Positions 37,785-49,428 of a DNA stretch of 64,000 nucleotides are shown piece by piece. This stretch comes from Podospora comata. Lineage: Eukaryota > Ascomycota > Sordariomycetes > Sordariales > Podosporaceae. The notes under the pieces were generated by a model, which did not search any database, was not told the origin of the DNA, and saw nothing but the letters and a program-made list of their open reading frames with translations. How positions within the stretch are numbered: the stretch's first letter is position 1; each line of letters starts with the position of its first letter. A program made the position numbers and the translations under genes. The DNA is taken from the NCBI GenBank assembly GCA_017354895.1, contig CP071493.1, forward strand, positions 6,696,001-6,760,000, in the 5' to 3' direction.

Positions 37785-38841
37785 CCTCTACATTGGCTCT
37801 TTGCCGTTCCAGTTGGGGTTTGGACGGAGGAGACAGGCCTTGGGGATGGGAAGTGGGGTGAACTTAGCTTTTGAGGGTAGAGGAAGGGTGGTTATGGGCA
37901 GGTTAGCTAACTGCTGGCTTGTGTGGTGAGTGGACATAACCCATGATGAATCACCATACGGTGAGTTTGGGTGGGAAGAGGGGCTATTCTTGGTCAAGGT
38001 GAAGTTGTGGGTAGGAAGTTAAGAGAAGTAAGGTACCTAGGTGGGGAGGTTGGAGAGACATGGAGGCACGCTGATGGGAACTAATGGATGGAATGATGCT
38101 GATATTTCTGGGGGGGAGCAAGAGGATTTGTTGTGTTGTTGTGCGGATGTTTGACAAAGGCCTGGTTGGTCGTAGCATGATGAACAATGTCTGTGATGGG
38201 GACTTCAAAATAGTCGAGAGACGATCCAAGATAATGGATAGGTCTGATGACCTTTTGAAAGGGCTTTAAAGATGGTCGAGGACGTGTCTGTTATCTTTCA
38301 AGGCCTTGATTCCACGTACAGTCTCTATTATTCTGTCTATGGCGTGGGCGGGCAGGGCGTAACTCCCTACTGCCTACCCTTGGTAGACCAAAGGACAGGA
38401 GATAAGACAGTCGACATTGCAAACATAAAGATGTCATTTGCCCAAACACATAATTATATACAACTGTAGATAGCTAGCTACACGCACCATCCACCATCTA
38501 GATAATATCTACAAACGATACAGGGGGGGATCATGAATCGAACTTTCACAACTGAAAAAAAGAGAAAGAGATAAAAAGGTATATGGTATGTAACATAAAG
38601 CTAGAAAAAAAAAGTAAGACTTTGTAGCCCAATAATGATGCTGCCAAAGAATGAATGGTGTGATGTGTGTAAAAAGCCGCTGCTCGCCACACGCTTTCCT
38701 CCCTCTCTTCTTTTCACCAGCCGCAAACCCAGAAGCGGACCTTTTTTCCATCCCCTGTTCGATCGTCATCGTCTCAATCCTGGCGAGTCGTGGTGGCCCA
38801 GGCGGCTCAGCACCCCATTGCCGAAAGAAAAAAAAGTAGCT
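37785..38841. other. Spacer before the convergent PLS1-like gene
   Basis: About 1 kb with 3' flanks of both neighbours. No open frame or RNA is recognised. Confidence 0.5.
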
Positions 38842-39598
38842 TCAAATCCTCCCATACCCGCTCTTCTCATCGATATGCCTGAACCTCTCCCTCTCCTTGC
38901 GGTCCTTGAGCAGGCAAGCGGTCGCCATGACAAACACAAAGTCGATACCGACCATGCCGAACATGGCGGTGAAGATGTTGTCGAGGAAGATGTTGGCGAA
39001 CGAGGTGATGGGTGTGGCACAGCCGCGCACGAGAGCCGCGGCCGCTGGGCTGGAACAGGTCGCATCAGTGACGAACGCGGGGGAGGTGCTGTTGAAGTAA
39101 CCGCAGCAGTTGAACTATGTCATAATCAGTAAGAGAAATTCCAGTGTTACATGTTGATGAACACAAAAAAAAAACAAAAAAAAACACAAAACGTACCTCC
39201 GCCTGCATAAGCTGCTGGACATTCGCCGGTTGCGCCCAATAAAGCGGCGCAAAATCCTCTCTTGTCTTCAGCGTCAAGATCCACAGGAACAACCCAAGAA
39301 TCATGCTGAAGAGCCCGCAAAACGTCGTCATGTAAGCGCCCAGCTTGAGCCACCCGCGAGACTGCGTCGCCAGCCCCGGTAGGGTGACCATAAATGTGAG
39401 GAAAATGAAGACCGCATTCACGATGCCCGCTGTGAGGGGAAACCTCTGATACAGAAGATTTCTGGCCGCCTGCCTCCCGTTTTCTGGAATCTCATCCCTG
39501 ATGTTCCCGACGATTACTGAGAAGCCGATGATGAAGATGCCCATCAGAAGAAAGAGGCCGTCTGCCACCACGTAGGCTGCTTGTACTTTGTTCACCAT
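38842..39598 (-). CDS. pls1: PLS1-type fungal tetraspanin
   Basis: Two exons (39598..39197, 39114..38842) give 224 residues, the expected size. Four membrane helices are clear: AYVVADGLFLLMGIFIIGF near the start, ELs such as TAGIVNAVFIFLTFMVTLPG, then LKLGAYMTTFCGLFSMILGL, and FTAMFGMVGIDFVFVMATAC near the end. Between the last two lies the large outer loop with the tetraspanin signature NCCGYFNSTSPAF (Cys137, Cys138) and partner cysteines 154 and 166. The C-terminus is basic. PLS1 is confined to filamentous fungi; it is required for appressorium penetration in plant pathogens and for ascospore germination in Podospora, where it acts with an NADPH oxidase. The single intron falls exactly before the CCG loop. 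It is divergent from mcm1 across 4.8 kb. Confidence 0.9.
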
Positions 39599-42500
39599 CG
39601 TGTTGTTGTGTGTTGGCTGCTCGCGAGCAACCTATTTTTTCGGGGAAACTAGCTCGGTTTTCGGTTCCTCCAAGGTCTCTCCCTTCAATTTTCGGTAGAT
39701 AACTGACGGCCGGCGTCCCTTTTCAATTTGTCTCGTCTTTTGTGATATGTATGTACGTGGTTTTCAAATATTTGCAATGAGCGTACACGGGCGAGATCGA
39801 CCTGCAAATCCCAGCACCCCCCCCAGAAAAAATGTTGATTAAAATAACGGTTCGAATCGAAGTTGAATGGTGATGATTTCGTGTCTCGGCATCGAGCGAT
39901 GGAGGTTTTCTCGAGTTCCGGCTCTCGGCGCGAGCAATGGTCGTCGAAACGTACACGAGGCGGACCCAAAGGGAATGACAGAACACACAAGCAACAAGAA
40001 AAAATGAGAGACTGTGAGGGTCTAGCCTCAACCAACAAACGACAACGAAAAATTAAGATAGGATACCCTTTCCCCAGCGGAAGACGGGAAACGGAAAGGA
40101 GAGAGGTTGCAAAAGGAGAGGGAGATGGTGAGAAGGGACCTTGGCAGAGTGGAGGAGGTGACCCAAAAGGGAGCGCAACTGAGACGGGCTCAGCCTACCA
40201 CAATGCCAGATTGTGCTTCAAACTGCCAGCCCTGGCGACAATGCACCAAGAGAAATGGGCTTGACTGCGACAAGAAACAGCTGATTCTGCTCCACCGCAG
40301 CGAGTCAACCGCCTGCTTCAGCCTGTATGAGGGCTTGCGCAGACGCTGTCCAGAGTCGTAGGAGATTCTCGGTCCCTAACAGAAGCCGTTTCAGATGGCG
40401 TCGGGAGACATGGGTTGGCAAGGGACGGACGCGCCAGCACGGGCCATTAGGCGCTCTGTGGCGCCGAGTGCAACGTCCCCGAGGCACAGGATTGGTCGCC
40501 CGACCCCAGGCCAAGGGGTCTGGGGACGGTCGAGATCGAACCATTGCGTCTTTCCGCCCACCCGCCATCAATTTGCGCCACCGTTCCTGATAAACAGGAG
40601 GGCCGGGTTTGAAGATATCTCGAGCCTGGCTGTCTCTCTTTCATGGTGTTGCTGCGAGATTGGGTTTTCGGCGATAGCTTCCCATGGAGTACAGACTGGC
40701 ACTTACCCCTCAGTACCACGCTCAGCGCCACGCAGATGCTAACACAACCTCGAGATCCCGTTCTGACGGCGGCTGGACCAAGATGAGCAACGTCTCGCAG
40801 CATCGCCTCTGTTGCACAGGCACAGCTGGGACAAGCCCAACTACATGGTACTATGAGTTGGCCGAAGTTCAGAATCGGGCAAATCGGGTCGGTGTGGTAC
40901 AAAGATAGGATTCTGAAGTTCCCAGCGGCTTCTCCATCCGCTCTTTCCGACGAATCTGCTTTCTCTCTCAAGACACCGCTTTTTGGACACAACGGCTGAA
41001 GAGTGGACGGTGTAGATACGACGCAGTGTGTGAGAATATCCCAAGATTGTGAGCTGGAAATTATATAAAACAATTCGCGGTCCTGTTTTCGACAAAACAT
41101 CACCTGATGTATGATCGACAACAGAGTTCTTTTCTATAAATATCATGCGGGGGTTTGGTGAGCTGTGATGTCGTTCTACTGTAGTAGATCGGCAAAACCC
41201 AGGTTCTCGACTAGTGAGTGTGCCAGCTGACAGGAGACTCACCAGCAGGCACAGTGCTCGAGGCCTTTCAAACACCGGACGAGATGCTTCGGCCGTTGGA
41301 AGCCCGCTTCCGAGGAATTAATTAGTAAGCTCGGTGCCCCCAAGTGGAGGCCCGCCCGGAGCGTTGAATAGGGTCAACCAATCAGATCGCGGCTGGCTTC
41401 CAGAAGGAGAAGTTTTGCACTCCAGCCTCCGGCGCAATCCTCCAGCGATTTCACCATCAAAGCCGAGTGCCCACACTTCACCGTTGGGATTCCACTTCAA
41501 GAAGCGAAGTGGAAAACAGTGACAAATAAGCATCTCTGTAGTCTCATGTAGTCTCAAAGCATCGATAAACACACCAGGAGAGTCGAACCTGGAGTTTGAG
41601 CCCGCCTCAAAAGCACGCTCCAAACTAAACGCGCCAACGTTTCCTCGTCCCAGGTTTTAACACAGTTTGGAGACGAGGCGGAAAGTCAATTGCCCTGGCT
41701 CCGTCCGACTTTCCATTCACTTCACTTCATCCCATCTTCTGTGAGATGAATGCACCCCAGAGCTGAACAATCCCATGGTACTTCGTCGCTATCGATGTTC
41801 CCCCCTCTCCTATGTTGGAAACGGAAGCATTACAAGTAATAAAATCTCTCCCTACTTGTGCATCAACCAGCGGCTCTTTGACCCCCCCCCCGGCTATGAC
41901 TACGGCTTACCAGGGCCCCTTTTTCGTGTGCAAATCCTCCACGGGCGCAATCACACGCTATCGCCTCTCCCCGCTTCCCCTCCCTTGTCTGATGCATGGG
42001 ACCAACCTCACCTCACGGGCAAATCGTTCCAGATTTCATCGCGCAACGACTCGAACAGGAGGAAACGGCACGGGTCGCTATAAAAACAAATTCTAAACCC
42101 CCACCGCGGGGGCCGCGCAACGCAACAATTCCAGGGCTTGAGGTCGGGTTTGTTGAACGCCAAGATATGACAGATCTTGTTTGGACAATGCTTCAATGTT
42201 CATGATGGCTTGTCGTCCATGTCAAGTGTGTTTCGAGCCGCTTGACCTGTCAGATTTTTTTTCTATTCGTCATATGCAGACCGGCTTTCTGGTTCGGAGA
42301 TGCCGGTTGGCTGGGAAGTAAAACATAGTGCCCGCCATCGGTACATCTCACATCTCCCGGGCGAGCTCAACCTAGCCTTCACATCGATCGTCGGTGGGGG
42401 AGGAGCAGTGCGCCATCTGTCATCAGCCCATCACTCTCCGTCCAATATCGATCCAAGGGACTGGAGAGTCCAGCGGTAGACGTACAGATTTCTAATCTCA

Positions 42501-44438
42501 TCTCTTGCCCGTACTGACAACCCAGAGCTGCAGGTAGATAGATATATTGCAGAAACGAAATAAAATAATACCCCGCTGCGGTTACACGCTGAGCTGATTG
42601 TCGGCTGCGATCACCAGCGTCACTGGTTGCATTCCAAGGAAAAGTTCCAAGGGGGTCGATGGAGGCAACTCGAGAGGCTTCGGGAATTCGATAGTTTGTA
42701 GCTGCTCCTCCACACACCTTGCATCGTTCTGATGAGGATGGGAAGTGTAAGATGGTTGGCGGTGCTCGTCATTGGACACGGCGTCCTAAGGAGTGGTTCC
42801 GACCCGCGAAAAATCCCTGTTCTGTCTGCACCAGAAGGCTCGCAGCGAGAGGGGTGTAGGGAGGGACGCGTGAAGCGTGAGGAAACCAGAGGAAAGCCGC
42901 TCTGTGCTGGCTGACAGGCGACGCGGACTGGTACTGCGGAGTTGCGGCGTCAAAGAAGACCATTGACGACCCCACACCCACGGGCATCCTCGGCGAACCG
43001 CCTCCTGTGCTGGTTCACACAGCCCATTGAAATTTACCATGTCAGATGCAAGTGCCCTGCCGGAAGTGTTACGCGCAAGAGATAATAGCGGTCCCTCGCC
43101 GCCAGCAAGACCTGGGCCTGGGGGTTTTAGATGGAGACCATTGCCCCAGCGAACAGGCCCGGTGGCACAGAGCACTCGGTGGTCTGTCTCTTCGCCAACG
43201 TTATTTGTCCCTCTCGCACTTGTTTGGTCTGATCTGGTCGGGTCTGAGATGGGGATCGCTTGATTACCACAGTGCATCCCTCCGCAAGCGAACTGTGGCT
43301 ACCTGGCCGCTCAGTCTCCATTCCAAACGGTGCACTGTGCTGACGGAACCCTGACAGGGCAGTTGTGGGGCTGACAGGCCTGTCACCAACCAATCACTAG
43401 TCATCTGATGCCAGCTGGAGCTCTCCTTGAGCCGTGCCCTTCCGCGAACGGAAATCAGCTGGCTGGTGCAGCAGTTGCATTCAAGTTCAAACTCAGCTCC
43501 AACCCAGCTCCAACCAGGACTGCCACGGCACCTACAAGAGACCAAGAGAGCTTCATAGGCATGGAGATAAACTCGTGATAAGATAGGTAACTCACCACAG
43601 GTCAGAAGCGGCAGTGTCAGAGATGCAGCCACGGTGTTCTTGCAGCGTCTCTCCTCCCGTCAAGTGTGAAGTTCAAACTTGCTGCTGCAGCCTCCTGCAG
43701 GTGGGTGTTGCCCCCAGGGATGTCGCTACCCAGCTAGCGCCCTTCCCCGACCCTTTCATCCCTTGGGCAAGGCCTCGGGACAGCCCCCTTCCTTCCCTCT
43801 CGCGTTCCCACCTCACACCGTGCACTCGAGGACCGCCACCCCACCCACCACCCCACCCCCCCGCCTTCGTTTTTTTAACTGTCTGGTCCGTTCATATGGC
43901 CCGCAGGCTGCGTGCCACCAACTCGCTATCCTCTTTTCAATCATTCCGCTGTCACCAAACCCGTTCAGTCCAGGTGCGCCTACTTACATTTGATGCTTGT
44001 TTCTGGACAGGGAACCAGCAGTCCAAAAACGTATTTGACGCGGTCAATTCAGTTCCTCTGCATCGCGGCTTCTTTTGATTGAGCCGTTTTTGTGTTCTCT
44101 TTTTAATCCCAGCCTGCCAGTTCCCAATCGCTCTTCCAAAAAAAAAACGATCCGATTCTTGTGTGTCGAGTTGCTCCGTCCGGTGCATGCCACACACGCG
44201 AACTGCCTGCCTGGGTCAGCCTGCCAGACAAAGCAACAAATAAAAATTAAACGTGATTCCTCGCTTCCTTCCGCCGGACCAGCCTCGACTACAGTGCAGC
44301 ACCCAACCAGGTTTCTGCGACAAAAAGGCGACCTCTCCGCTCGAACGCCAGATCAAGTCTAGGCCATCGGCATACCGCTCAAAACAGCATCTCCACCATT
44401 TTGCCTTTTTTGTATCTCGTGATACCTGAACGGTAAAA
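39599..44438. other. 4.8-kb divergent gene-free region between pls1 and mcm1
   Basis: Frames up to 224 codons occur (40447..41121 -) but their translations are Cys/Trp/Ser-rich and unlike any family I know. There are C-rich and CT-rich tracts near 43780-43870, probably in the mcm1 upstream region or leader. No RNA gene is recognised. Confidence 0.55.
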
Positions 44439-45298
44439 ATGGCCGACATCACTGACCAGCACGACCAAACCACCCCAACCGAGCTTGACGACGCGCACTC
44501 GGTCGGCAATGGAAACTCGGTCGCCGGAGAGTCTCGTGGCATCAAGCGCGCCCGACCTAGCACTGCCGACGACGACGATGACGATGACGAGAAGGGCGGC
44601 CGTGAGCGTCGCAAGATTGAGATCAAGTTCATCAGCGACAAGTCGCGCCGCCATATCACATTTTCCAAGCGCAAGGCTGGTATCATGAAGAAGGTACGTT
44701 CGTTCGCATGTTTGGACAGAGCAGCGCGCTCCTTGCAAAAACGCGTCTTTTCTCCACGATCGATCAATCGCTAATTCGAACTGCTGTGTATGTCAGGCCT
44801 ACGAGTTGTCAGTCTTGACAGGCACCCAGGTGCTCCTCCTCGTCGTGTCCGAAACTGGCCTCGTCTATACATTCACGACGCCGAAGCTCCAGCCTCTGGT
44901 TACCAAGTCCGAGGGCAAGAATCTGATCCAGGTAAGACATGAGCTCGGCAGCCGGGCAGGATGCACGCGTCGCGTGAACTGTCGCATCATGGCCATGGAT
45001 CTTTGCTGACATGCTGTTGTAGGCCTGCTTGAACGCGCCAGAGCCTTCTAGCAGCACTGAGAATGGTGTCGACGACGCTAATGCCGTCGACTCCCCCGAG
45101 GAGCCGCCCAGCAGCCATCTTCCTCCTCAGCAGGGACGACCTGGAATGCCGCAGCCTCACGCCATGCCTCCCAACTACATGCCCGTTGGCGGGATGGACC
45201 CCAGCGCGATGGCTTATCAGAACTACGTGAGCCAACAGCGCGGCGGCCAATACATGCCGCAATCCGGTCTGCAACAGCACGCTGGTCACCAGTCATAA
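44439..45298 (+). CDS. mcm1: MADS-box transcription factor MCM1
   Basis: Three exons (44439..44693, 44797..44931, 45023..45298) give 221 residues. After an acidic leader with seven Asp in a row lies the MADS domain, RRKIEIKFISDKSRRHITFS then KRKAGIMKKAYELSVLTGTQ and VLLLVVSETGLVYTFTTPK. It ends with the SRF/MCM1-type extension NLIQACLNAPE, which contacts partner proteins. Both introns lie within this 80-residue block, the first directly after IMKK. The C-terminal third is rich in Pro, Gln, Met and Gly, with no predicted fold. MCM1 in fungi binds CC(A/T)6GG boxes and works with mating-type alpha proteins and other partners in mating, cell cycle and fruiting. The sequence is nearly identical to yeast Mcm1 over the MADS part, so the call is very safe. 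Confidence 0.97.
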
Positions 45299-48200
45299 CC
45301 GTCCCGGCCGAGTTTTGTCACGACTTTACCTTACGTATCTCAATACCCAGCAATTAATGCACCTGTGTAAACGTCCAGTTTCACATTCGACATCATCACG
45401 ATGAGGCCACACATTTGACGAGGCTTATCTGGTTCGGCGTTTGATTGGGGCATGTCCATTACCTACTTCCGTATTTTATACCTCTTGCTTTTCGGCGGTG
45501 TTTTGCCGGGATTTCGTTTCTGCTGACACCACCTCCCCCTGGTTGTTTTTGTTGGACATCTGGTGCGCTCAACCCGTCCAGATATCGGTGCGGTCAGCTC
45601 TTGGTTTTTGAACACATTTGGGTTCTGGTTTCGCCTGACAGACCCAGACCCTTTGTGCTGTGTGCGTGGCGCTTTAAAGGTGGTGGGTTCGAGAGAAAAG
45701 CGTGGCGGACAAGGGATTATAGACCGAAGATGTCTTTGGCACTCGGGATCCTGGGAGGATGGGTCTGCGCATGGCGGCGTCGGCTTGGTTTTCTATTTTT
45801 TTTTCAAGGCAACTTGCCTTGTCAAGTTCTGCCTGGTGGTTTGCCGTCGTTCTTGAGACTCTTTCTGGTTCTTTTTTGGCGAAGGGTTGGGTGGACACGC
45901 AACGTACTTGGGGCACGACATATGAGCAGAAAAGGCTTATGATTTGGAAGAATGGGGAACGGTTCGGCCAGCATAAGAACAGCGATTTCACACCTCAGGT
46001 GCAAAATCGTCATTTCATTTTCCAGACCTCTGTTTAGCGATTTTAACTGATCACTTGGCTTGGACCTTTTTGTTGCGGGTCGCTTGCTCTTTATGATGCT
46101 ATTTCTCCCCAAAATAGAGATGGGGACAGCTTGGTGGATGAGGGAGAGGCGGTTGTTTCTCATGTAATTTCTGCTGCGCTGGGAGGAAGAGGGAGGGCCT
46201 GGGGGGGAGGGGGGGGGGGGCACCTCTGGGGACGGCGTCGGAAGAAAGTGAGTACCTATACCTGTATGATATAGCACAAAGTTTTAACTCTGAAATATAT
46301 CGAGTTCACAATCCTGCTGGCAGCGTTGCTAGGTGTGTTTCTTGAGACCGTTCCCGGATTAACATGAGGATAAGGTTCATGAGATGATGTTGGCCCAACT
46401 GGGAAGGAGAGTACAGCCGGCTTACACGGAACCTGGCTAATCCCTTTTTGACCTTTTTTTTATATTTTTTTACAATGATGCGATCCTAACCGGACCGGGC
46501 GTTCAATTAATCGATCACCTACTCACGGACAAGGACTTGCTGCCCGGTTTTATTCTTGGGCTCAATGCCTGCCGGTCGGGTGCCTGCGTCGAGTCGGTCG
46601 GCAAGTCCCGTTCAGGTTTTATAGGAGCATGTAATGTATCCACAGAGCCGCCTGGGTGTGGCGATGACGCGCTGCCTTCGGGGGAAGAAGAAAGAGAGCT
46701 TCTTGGGGGTGGGGGACTGGGATGGCCCTTGTATTGTGAGGTGGTTGACCGATGAAGGACTTGCCTTTTTTTTTTCTGGTTGTGTGGTGGTCTGTTGCTC
46801 GGGCTGTGAGGCGAGGCGGGGATGGGTGCCGTTTTCGTCGACGACCTCCATACCAGGACACTGTCGATCAAGCGCATGCTAGAAGCTCAACTCTTCTCTT
46901 CAAAATTCCAGGACACTAAAAACTGCAAGTTCAAATCCAGAGCAATCTCATCTATCCGTTATGTCGGTAGTTATCCCTGAAGATAATAGCAGACCACGGT
47001 GGTTTCGAGATGCTCAGGAAACGCATCAGGTTTCTTTTAAGCCCAACATATCTGACCAACCTCAACTCCCGACTACCTGGTGGGGGGGTAGATAGGTAGT
47101 TGACTGGCTTTTGGGGGCAGTTTACACCAAAACTTTTACCCCTGTGATGGTCGTTGAAGATTGGTGAGATGTCGGAAGGCAGCGCGAAAGGAGTAGTGGT
47201 CCACAGCGATCGCCGAAAGCAGAAGGTTGACTTACACGCACCCTCACACCTGACCCGATTGGGACAAGCCATTCCCAAAGACACTTTTAAGGTTTTCTTC
47301 GTCGTCCCAGCAAACAATGGTTTTTTTGGGGAAAATTGACTTTAGGGAAAGCAGTTTGGGCTTTACTTGGGAGGGAATAGTTCAGGAACGCTCTGCTTGA
47401 CTTCATGGTGCTAAGGTAGTGGCGGGGTTGGCAAGAATGACACTTGTCGGGAGGTGATGGAGGAGGAGGGTACCACTGCCCGCTTTCGAGGACCGGGACA
47501 CTGTCGATTGGAGATTTATTTTTGCACATGTTGGATGGTGATATTTTACCAGGGTATCAACCCTATCTCGGCATCCCACAAAGGGGGCTTTGGCTGAATG
47601 CTTGCCAAAGTTGTGTGAGAGATAGACGTCGGCATGTTACTGCCGAAGCAACTATAAGGACGACAACCACAAATAACAGTGAGGGCGACCACAAGCTGCA
47701 AGCCAAAATATGGCTTGCAGCGTCCTATTTCTCGCATCAGCACACCACACCAAGGAGTCCCTCGAGAAAGTAAGTAGCAATCGCCCTAGGGCACAGATCA
47801 ACAAAGCTGCCGGCACTCAACAAACCACCGTAACTTCCACACAACATCATCTCAACCAACTTAACAGAGCACCATTATATAGGCTGTGTGATGCTTGAAA
47901 AGTATATTTTTGTCCAATATGTCAGTTGTACAATGCTCGCCCACAGAGGACCTGCGTTCTTTTTCTTAATGACCGAGCACTTTGGGCGTTGTCCAGAATC
48001 ATCCTCGCTCAACCCACAAGAACTAAACAGTTATTCATCGTTTATCCGATCTCCACTTCACTGTAGATATCCATCTCTTAGCATCCCATCTCCCCTGCTT
48101 AGGGTGTTCTCCTTACTCTGAGGTACGCAGGCAAACCTCGTTGTGAATCCTGACGGGCAGTTCTCTTTCTTGCCCGCACTATTAGATGATCATGGGTTTA

Positions 48201-48748
48201 ACGTTAGAACCGAGTGACAATATAGTCTAGTCCAAATCATCTCACGATTCTACACTGTTATCAGGCTGCTAAGTTATCATGCTCAAGCTATCAACAACAT
48301 CATGATGCAGTCGCAACAGGTACAAAGGTATCATCTGTCCCAAGCTCGATAAAAATAGCGGCGTCCTTGGCATTACGTCCAAAACTGTGGGGAAACCTGC
48401 CGTCAGCAAGCACAACCTGTCAGCGCGCGTTGCGCAGGTTTGAGCAAGATTCCGGAGCTAATGCGGAGACCTCACCAGGGGGGGGCGCTATCGTGATCAG
48501 ATGAAAAAAGGTGGGGGGGTACAGCATCCATCACAGAAAGTGTCGTGACAATGGCATTGTTGTTGATTCTGGTGCTTGTCCATGGCGCTTTTCCATGCTT
48601 CAGATGTGGAATGCTGTTTCATCTGCGCCAGGATCTATTCCCTTGCCATGCCATTTATCGGATGTTATCATCCGAGTTAAAGTAGAAGAATATATACCCA
48701 AAAACCAATTCCAACACGCTCATAAACTCCGTACCCAAATGCCCCATG
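45299..48748. other. 3.4-kb gene-free region between convergent mcm1 and copper transporter genes
   Basis: It holds the two 3' flanks. Homopolymer tracts occur (G-rich at 46200-46220, T-rich at 46450-46470), and there is a strong hairpin at 47695-47721. No coding frame is convincing. Confidence 0.55.
47695..47721. repeat. Perfect 11-bp hairpin with 5-nt loop
   Basis: Arms gctgcaagcca and tggcttgcagc are exact reverse complements around aaata. It is stable enough to fold in RNA and lies about 1 kb beyond the copper transporter stop codon. It could be a small-RNA precursor tip or a chance palindrome. Confidence 0.6.
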
Positions 48749-49428
48749 TTAGTGTTCCGTAGAAGAAATAAATCTGCCCACGAGCAGACTACCCAAGAAT
48801 GTGCCTCCCAACACGGACAAGAAATACCCCACGTTCATCGACATCACAGCCAACATCCTATGTCGATTTGTTAGCATCGCCCTCCGTGACATCTAGTCAT
48901 AGTGATAACTCACAGTAAATAACCCACGCCCGCCACGACGGTATCAATCACTGCCCTCACCGGATCAACACTCAACCTCCACGGCCTCGCATGGCTCCCT
49001 GTCCTCCTCTGCACAACAACCACGTTCTCCTCCATCCCGTTCTCGCTCAGCACCGCCGCCTTGCCGAGCGAATCCCTGCTGAGATTCTCTGCCAGTGGCG
49101 CTTTTCCATTGACCACGACATACCGCCTGTTCATCTCCTTATCCAACCACCTCAGCTCCTGCCATGACTTGAACGCTAGCAGCCCCCTGAAGATGACGGC
49201 AAGAATAATGAGAAAGATGCATGTGCCTGCGTAGGCGCCGGCGTTGGTCGGTGTCCATTTCGTCGAGAACAGGGAGGTGGACATGGAGTTTTGGAAGATG
49301 GCCATCATGGACATGTGCGTGTCCATGCCCATCGAGCCATCTGGGCTTGTCGATGCAGCGGCGGTGTTGGTAGTGGTGTGGCCCGAGTGAGATTCGGCGC
49401 CGTGGCGGGCGTAGAGTAATGGGTCCAT
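48749..49428 (-). CDS. Ctr-family copper transporter
   Basis: Two exons (49428..48914, 48857..48749) give 207 residues. The N-terminal part carries His and Met copper ligands (SHSGH; MGMDTHMSMM). The first membrane helix is AYAGTCIFLIILAVIFRGLL, followed by a cytosolic loop of about 75 residues. The second helix holds the copper-gating M-x3-M pair (MLAVM) and the third the packing motif GGTFLG; both fall in the second exon or just before it. Ctr proteins act as trimers that let Cu(I) into the cytosol from outside or from the vacuole; the sequence does not tell which. A longer frame upstream of Met 49428 is open but has no features of the family, so I start at MDPLLYARHG. Confidence 0.93.

Noticed and set aside
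41570-41596. Hairpin ccagg...cctgg containing ggttcga on the minus strand
   Set aside because: The loop is nine bases, not seven, and there is no cloverleaf around it.
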